Both the position numbers and the translations under genes were made by a program. From NCBI GenBank assembly GCA_039815415.1, contig JBCBZH010000167.1, positions 1-9,466 of the forward strand: DNA of 9,466 nt. Reading direction: 5' to 3'. The DNA is from JBCBZH01 sp039815415. Lineage in GTDB: Bacteria; Bacteroidota; Rhodothermia; Rhodothermales; Rubricoccaceae. Positions 6,895 through 9,466 of the stretch are shown one piece after another. The notes under the pieces were generated by a model. It was not told the origin of the DNA. It saw only the letters and a list, made by a program, of their open reading frames with translations, and searched no databases. Each line of letters begins with the position of its first letter. The first letter of the stretch is position 1.

Positions 6895-7748
6895 TTCAAC
6901 CTGCAACCATCAAGCTGTTTCTCCCATTCGGGGACCCGACCCGGCTTCGGACAGCCGAGCTTTCGAACTGGAGCGGAAAAGCCGTTGCTGCCCCGAGATC
7001 GGACCTATCTGAACTCTATGCTCGCGGAGAACTCGGATCCTCTGGCATATACATCTTGGCAGGGGTTGACACAAAAACGGGAAAGCCCATCGCGTATGCC
7101 GGAGAAGCAGAAGTGCTTAGCTCCCGACTCAAGCAACACGCGTCGAAGGACTACTGGAATCAGGTCTTCGTCTTTCTGAGCAAAGATGAGAACCTGACCA
7201 AAGCCCATATCCGTTACCTGGAAGGAGCGATTATCCGCGAAGCGCGGGAGATTGGTCGTGTCGAGCTGATGAATGCCCAGGGCAGCGGGTCGATGCTTCC
7301 AGAATCGGACCGAGCAGACATGGATGTGTACCTGTCTAAGGTTCGGCAGCTACTCCCCGTGCTGGGATCCAACCTGCTGACGCCTATAGTCGGGCTGGCG
7401 AGTCAGTTATCGACTCGTGTCTTCTCAACCTTCCTGAAGGGCATCAGAGCATCGGGCGCTCCATCAAGTGGTGGGTTCGTTGTTTTCGAAGGCTCCGAGG
7501 CTGTCAAGGACAACCGTCCATCGGCTAGCAAATACGTTCAGGCTGAGCGCCAGCGGTTAGTGGATTCAGGAAACCTGAGCCCTCAAGACAATCATTTGAG
7601 GTTTATGCAGGACGTAGAGTTCGCCAGCCCGAGCATGGCTGCCTCCGTTGTGAAGGGCGGAAACACCAATGGTTGGACGAGCTGGAAGACTCCCGACGGC
7701 ACGTCTCTGAAAGAGATCGAAGCCCTCTCTACCCCTCCCGATGCCTGA
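6891..7748 (+). CDS. GIY-YIG nuclease family protein with C-terminal DUF4357 domain
   Basis: A 285-residue two-domain protein. The GIY-YIG nuclease domain spans about residues 50-130, and the expected catalytic positions are all filled: Tyr54 (GIY, 52-54), Tyr69 (YAG in place of YIG), Arg79 ten residues later as in other members, Glu111 in RYLEGAII, and Asn128. The segment SKDENLTKAHIRYLE is characteristic of the bacterial subgroup that carries DUF4357. After a linker (160-190), the DUF4357 region (about 194-276) shows GGFVVFEGSEA, YVQAERQRLVDSG and the NGWTSWKTPDG signature. Such proteins are usually annotated as uncharacterised nucleases and occur in accessory or defence-like settings; the true substrate is unknown. 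GC is visibly lower than in the neighbours (about 53% in six sampled 60-base lines against about 67%), pointing to acquisition. It begins in an ATGA overlap with the GNAT stop, and its last codons overlap the trpA start by 8 bp. Confidence 0.92.
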   Translation: MIQPATIKLFLPFGDPTRLRTAELSNWSGKAVAAPRSDLSELYARGELGSSGIYILAGVDTKTGKPIAYAGEAEVLSSRLKQHASKDYWNQVFVFLSKDENLTKAHIRYLEGAIIREAREIGRVELMNAQGSGSMLPESDRADMDVYLSKVRQLLPVLGSNLLTPIVGLASQLSTRVFSTFLKGIRASGAPSSGGFVVFEGSEAVKDNRPSASKYVQAERQRLVDSGNLSPQDNHLRFMQDVEFASPSMAASVVKGGNTNGWTSWKTPDGTSLKEIEALSTPPDA

Positions 7749-8571
7749 TCTCCGCCTCCGCGCCCACCTCAACGGCCTCCGCCAGCGCGACGAGACCGCA
7801 ATGGGGTTGTTCCTCACCTCGGGCTTCCCTCAGCCCGACGCCACGCTGCCCATCCTGCGCGCTGTGGACGAGGCCGGGGCTGACTTCATCGAGCTGGGGA
7901 TGCCCTTTTCTGATCCCGTCGCCGAGGGACTGCCCATCCAGCATGCCAGCGAGCGGGCCCTCGCCCAGGGGGCGACCATGACCCACGCCTTCGAGACCGC
8001 CAGTGCGTTCCGCCGAGAGAGCGACACGCCGCTCGTGCTGATGGGCTACGCCAACCCCGTCTTTCGCTACGGCGTGAGCGACTTTTGTCGGGATGCAGCG
8101 TCTTCCGGGGTAGACGGCCTCATCCTGCCCGACCTCCCTCCTGAGGAGGCCGAGGAACTGGAAGCGGCCTGCCAGACCCACGCCCTCTCCATCACTCACC
8201 TCGTCGCCCCCAACACAGCCCCAACGCGCATCGAGTTGGTGGACCGCCGCTCCACTGGATTCGTCTACGCCGTGAGCGTCGCAGGCCTCACCGGCTCTGG
8301 CCTCGGAGAGGCCGACGCCACCGACGCCTACCTCGCTCGCACACGCCAGCTCGTTTCCGAGAACCCGCTCCTCGTCGGGTTTGGAATCAAAACCCATGAG
8401 GACGCAGAACGGCTCAGCCGGCACACCGACGGCTTCATCGTGGGAAGTGCGCTGATCCGATTGGCCGAGTCGCTCTGGGACAACCCGGATTTCACGGAGT
8501 CCGAGCGGCTTGCACGCGTTTCTGACTGGGCCACCACGTTGAAGCTGGGTTCCGACGCCCTCCGCCCATGA
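7741..8571 (+). CDS. trpA: Tryptophan synthase alpha chain (with Asp-to-Glu at the second catalytic acid)
   Basis: Cleaves indole-3-glycerol phosphate to indole and glyceraldehyde 3-phosphate, and channels indole to TrpB. The 276-residue barrel has FLTSGFPQPD near the start and the catalytic Glu51 in FIELGMPFSDP. The active-site loop AGLTGSGLG at 181-189 includes Thr184, the equivalent of E. coli Thr183, and FGIKTHEDAE plus GFIVGSALI form the phosphate-binding end. The residue matching E. coli Asp60 is Glu62: loop 2 reads VAEGLPIQ where most homologues read LADGPxIQ. The codon is GAG at 7924-7926, so this is not a reading error of mine. The start ATG 7741 lies within the end of the nuclease gene; no Shine-Dalgarno sequence is seen. 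It is separated from trpB by 1.3 kb. Identity is certain; normal activity is probable but not shown. Confidence 0.96.
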   Translation: MPDLRLRAHLNGLRQRDETAMGLFLTSGFPQPDATLPILRAVDEAGADFIELGMPFSDPVAEGLPIQHASERALAQGATMTHAFETASAFRRESDTPLVLMGYANPVFRYGVSDFCRDAASSGVDGLILPDLPPEEAEELEAACQTHALSITHLVAPNTAPTRIELVDRRSTGFVYAVSVAGLTGSGLGEADATDAYLARTRQLVSENPLLVGFGIKTHEDAERLSRHTDGFIVGSALIRLAESLWDNPDFTESERLARVSDWATTLKLGSDALRP

Positions 8572-9416
8572 TTCGCTCGGCTGCTTTCCTGCTCGTTCTG
8601 TTCGCCGTCCTGGCTGGATGCGAAGCGGTGGTCGGCACCCCGAGGGCGGTCGGGGAGATCCCTGAGGTCCTCGTCGTGGCCGACTCCACGACGTGGGACG
8701 GTCCTGTAGGCGAGGCCATCCGCGCCGAGCTGGCACAAACCATCCTGACGCTCCCAAACAACCAAGGCGCTTTCAAGCTGCGGCACAGGCCGCTCACGCC
8801 GCGCACCTTCGAGAGCATCCAGCGCGCGCGAAATGTGTTTATCGCGGCTCCCATTGATGAGCAGACGATCGTAGGTGAGTTTCTCCGCGACCGCATCGAC
8901 GCCGGGAGTCAGCAGGCCATCCGCGAGGGCCGTGCCGTCGGCATCAACCTGCGGCCAGACCTGTGGGCGACCAACCAGCTCGTCGTGCTGGCGACGGCCG
9001 CTGACGACCGCACTCTGACCAACCAGATCCTCCAGCGAGGCGCCGAGCTCCGCGAGGCCTATGGCGAGCTGGCGCACGAGGCCACCTTCCGCGACATGTT
9101 CGACCGAGGTCGCCAGACGGTCCTAGAAGACTCCCTAGCGTCGATGCGGGACTGGACGATTGCCCTTCAGCACGATTACTTGCTCGTCCAGGACTCCACC
9201 GCTTCGGTAGCCGGGCACTCGGGCGAATTTGTCCGGTTCCGCCGTGTCTTGACCGATACGTGGCGCGACTTCTTCGTCTTCGTTGAGGAGGATGTCCAAG
9301 AGGTTCCACCCCTCGAGGAACTGGACGTGCTCACCAATGGCTTGCTCGAGATCTTCGCGCGCGGCGTGCTCGACAGCTCGTACGTCCCATCCTTACAGTT
9401 GCCAAAGATTTGGTAA
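8568..9416 (+). CDS. DUF4837-type lipoprotein, probably C-terminally truncated
   Basis: A 282-residue predicted lipoprotein of unknown function. The N-terminus is a lipoprotein signal peptide: Arg3, a hydrophobic stretch (AAFLLVLFAVLAG) and the lipobox LAGC with Cys18 as the lipidated residue. The acidic run that can send Bacteroidota lipoproteins to the cell surface is not present after the Cys, so a periplasm-facing location is likely. The body fits DUF4837: VVADSTTWDGPVGEAIR (36-52), RARNVFIAAPID (86-97) and FVRFRRVLTDTWRDFFVF (221-238). As I recall the family, another ~80-100 residues with an NFLGRY...GLWxM-type region and a GGPF segment should follow. Here the protein stops at LQLPKIW in AT-rich sequence, with no frame continuing it. 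It starts in an ATGA overlap with trpA, so it is co-transcribed with the trp genes, but no functional link is evident. Confidence 0.82.
   Translation: MIRSAAFLLVLFAVLAGCEAVVGTPRAVGEIPEVLVVADSTTWDGPVGEAIRAELAQTILTLPNNQGAFKLRHRPLTPRTFESIQRARNVFIAAPIDEQTIVGEFLRDRIDAGSQQAIREGRAVGINLRPDLWATNQLVVLATAADDRTLTNQILQRGAELREAYGELAHEATFRDMFDRGRQTVLEDSLASMRDWTIALQHDYLLVQDSTASVAGHSGEFVRFRRVLTDTWRDFFVFVEEDVQEVPPLEELDVLTNGLLEIFARGVLDSSYVPSLQLPKIW
9399..9416. repeat. 18-bp imperfect palindrome across the DUF4837 stop codon
   Basis: TTGCCAAAGATTTGGTAA has arms TTGCCAAA (9399-9406) and TTTGGTAA (9409-9416) that match in 7 of 8 positions, with the last able to pair as G-U in RNA. It ends exactly on the TAA stop. 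An alternative CTTAC (9392-9396)/GTAAG (9413-9417) pairing overlaps it. No T-run follows, so a classic terminator is not supported. The site lies at the switch from GC-rich to AT-rich sequence, so it may be part of an insertion junction or an operator. Confidence 0.4.
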
Positions 9417-9429
9417 GCTTGACGTAAGC
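9413..9429. repeat. GTAAGC direct repeat, 11-bp period
   Basis: GTAAGC occurs at 9413-9418 and again at 9424-9429, one helical turn apart, just after the DUF4837 stop. The first copy overlaps the palindrome. Two six-base copies could arise by chance, but the helical spacing is what a protein-binding site would show. Confidence 0.25.
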
Positions 9430-9447
9430 ACGTTATGTATGTATACG
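9419..9447 (+). promoter_or_regulatory. Possible promoter reading out of the right edge
   Basis: TTGACG (9419-9424) is followed after 17 bp by TATACG (9442-9447), a fair match to a sigma-70 type -35/-10 pair in the only AT-rich stretch of the window (18 GC in the last 46 bases). Bacteroidota promoters often follow a different consensus, and no downstream gene is visible, so this is tentative. Confidence 0.22.
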
Positions 9448-9466
9448 ATTCTTGACTGTTGGTAGT

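Noticed and set aside
6445..7748. GNAT plus neighbour as a toxin-antitoxin or defence module
   Set aside because: No small DNA-binding antitoxin is adjacent, the two genes differ in composition, and the GNAT does not show features specific to toxin acetyltransferases.
7729..8757. Long open frame on the minus strand opposite trpA (342 codons)
   Set aside because: Shadow of trpA and the start of the DUF4837 gene; composition is Arg/Gly-rich with no domain.
1..9466. tRNA, rRNA, CRISPR array or transposase
   Set aside because: No such feature was recognised on either strand; nearly the whole window is explained by + strand coding sequence.

Overview
The window is one uninterrupted, co-directional block on the + strand of a GC-rich bacterial genome. 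It holds a tryptophan-biosynthesis operon, entered in the last third of trpE and followed past trpA into a lipoprotein gene. The lineage is inferred to be Rhodothermota/Bacteroidota-like (a Salinibacter, Rhodothermus or Rubricoccus type of organism). The reasons are the DUF4837-type lipoprotein, which I know mainly from Bacteroidota and relatives, the near absence of Shine-Dalgarno sequences before tightly packed starts, and the high GC content with strongly GC-ending codons. This placement rests on pattern recognition, not on a search.

Layout: trpE (3' end) - 88-bp pyrimidine-rich gap - small predicted four-helix-bundle protein - trpS - trpG - trpD - trpC - trpF - trpB - GNAT acetyltransferase - GIY-YIG nuclease with DUF4357 - trpA - DUF4837 lipoprotein - short AT-rich tail. 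Most junctions are overlaps or gaps under 20 bp: an 8-bp overlap into trpS, TGATG between trpD and trpC, ATGA at trpB/GNAT, GNAT/GIY-YIG and trpA/DUF4837, and an 8-bp overlap into trpA. This suggests one transcript with coupled translation.

TrpE and TrpG make anthranilate from chorismate and glutamine. TrpD, TrpF and TrpC convert it to indole-3-glycerol phosphate, TrpA and TrpB make tryptophan, and TrpS charges tRNA-Trp with it. The pathway enzymes are intact by motif inspection, apart from the trpE 5' end lying outside the window. The exception of note is TrpA, where the second catalytic acid (Asp60 in E. coli numbering) is glutamate.

The unusual parts are these: trpE and trpG are separated by a helical-bundle gene and trpS; trpB and trpA, normally adjacent, are separated by two non-pathway genes; one of those, the GIY-YIG nuclease, is clearly lower in GC than its neighbours and looks acquired; and the DUF4837 gene seems to stop short of its family's C-terminal part just where composition becomes AT-rich, suggesting a junction with inserted DNA at the right edge. 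I do not see a clearly novel multi-gene system. The best candidate for something undescribed is the nuclease gene fitted into the trpB-trpA interval.
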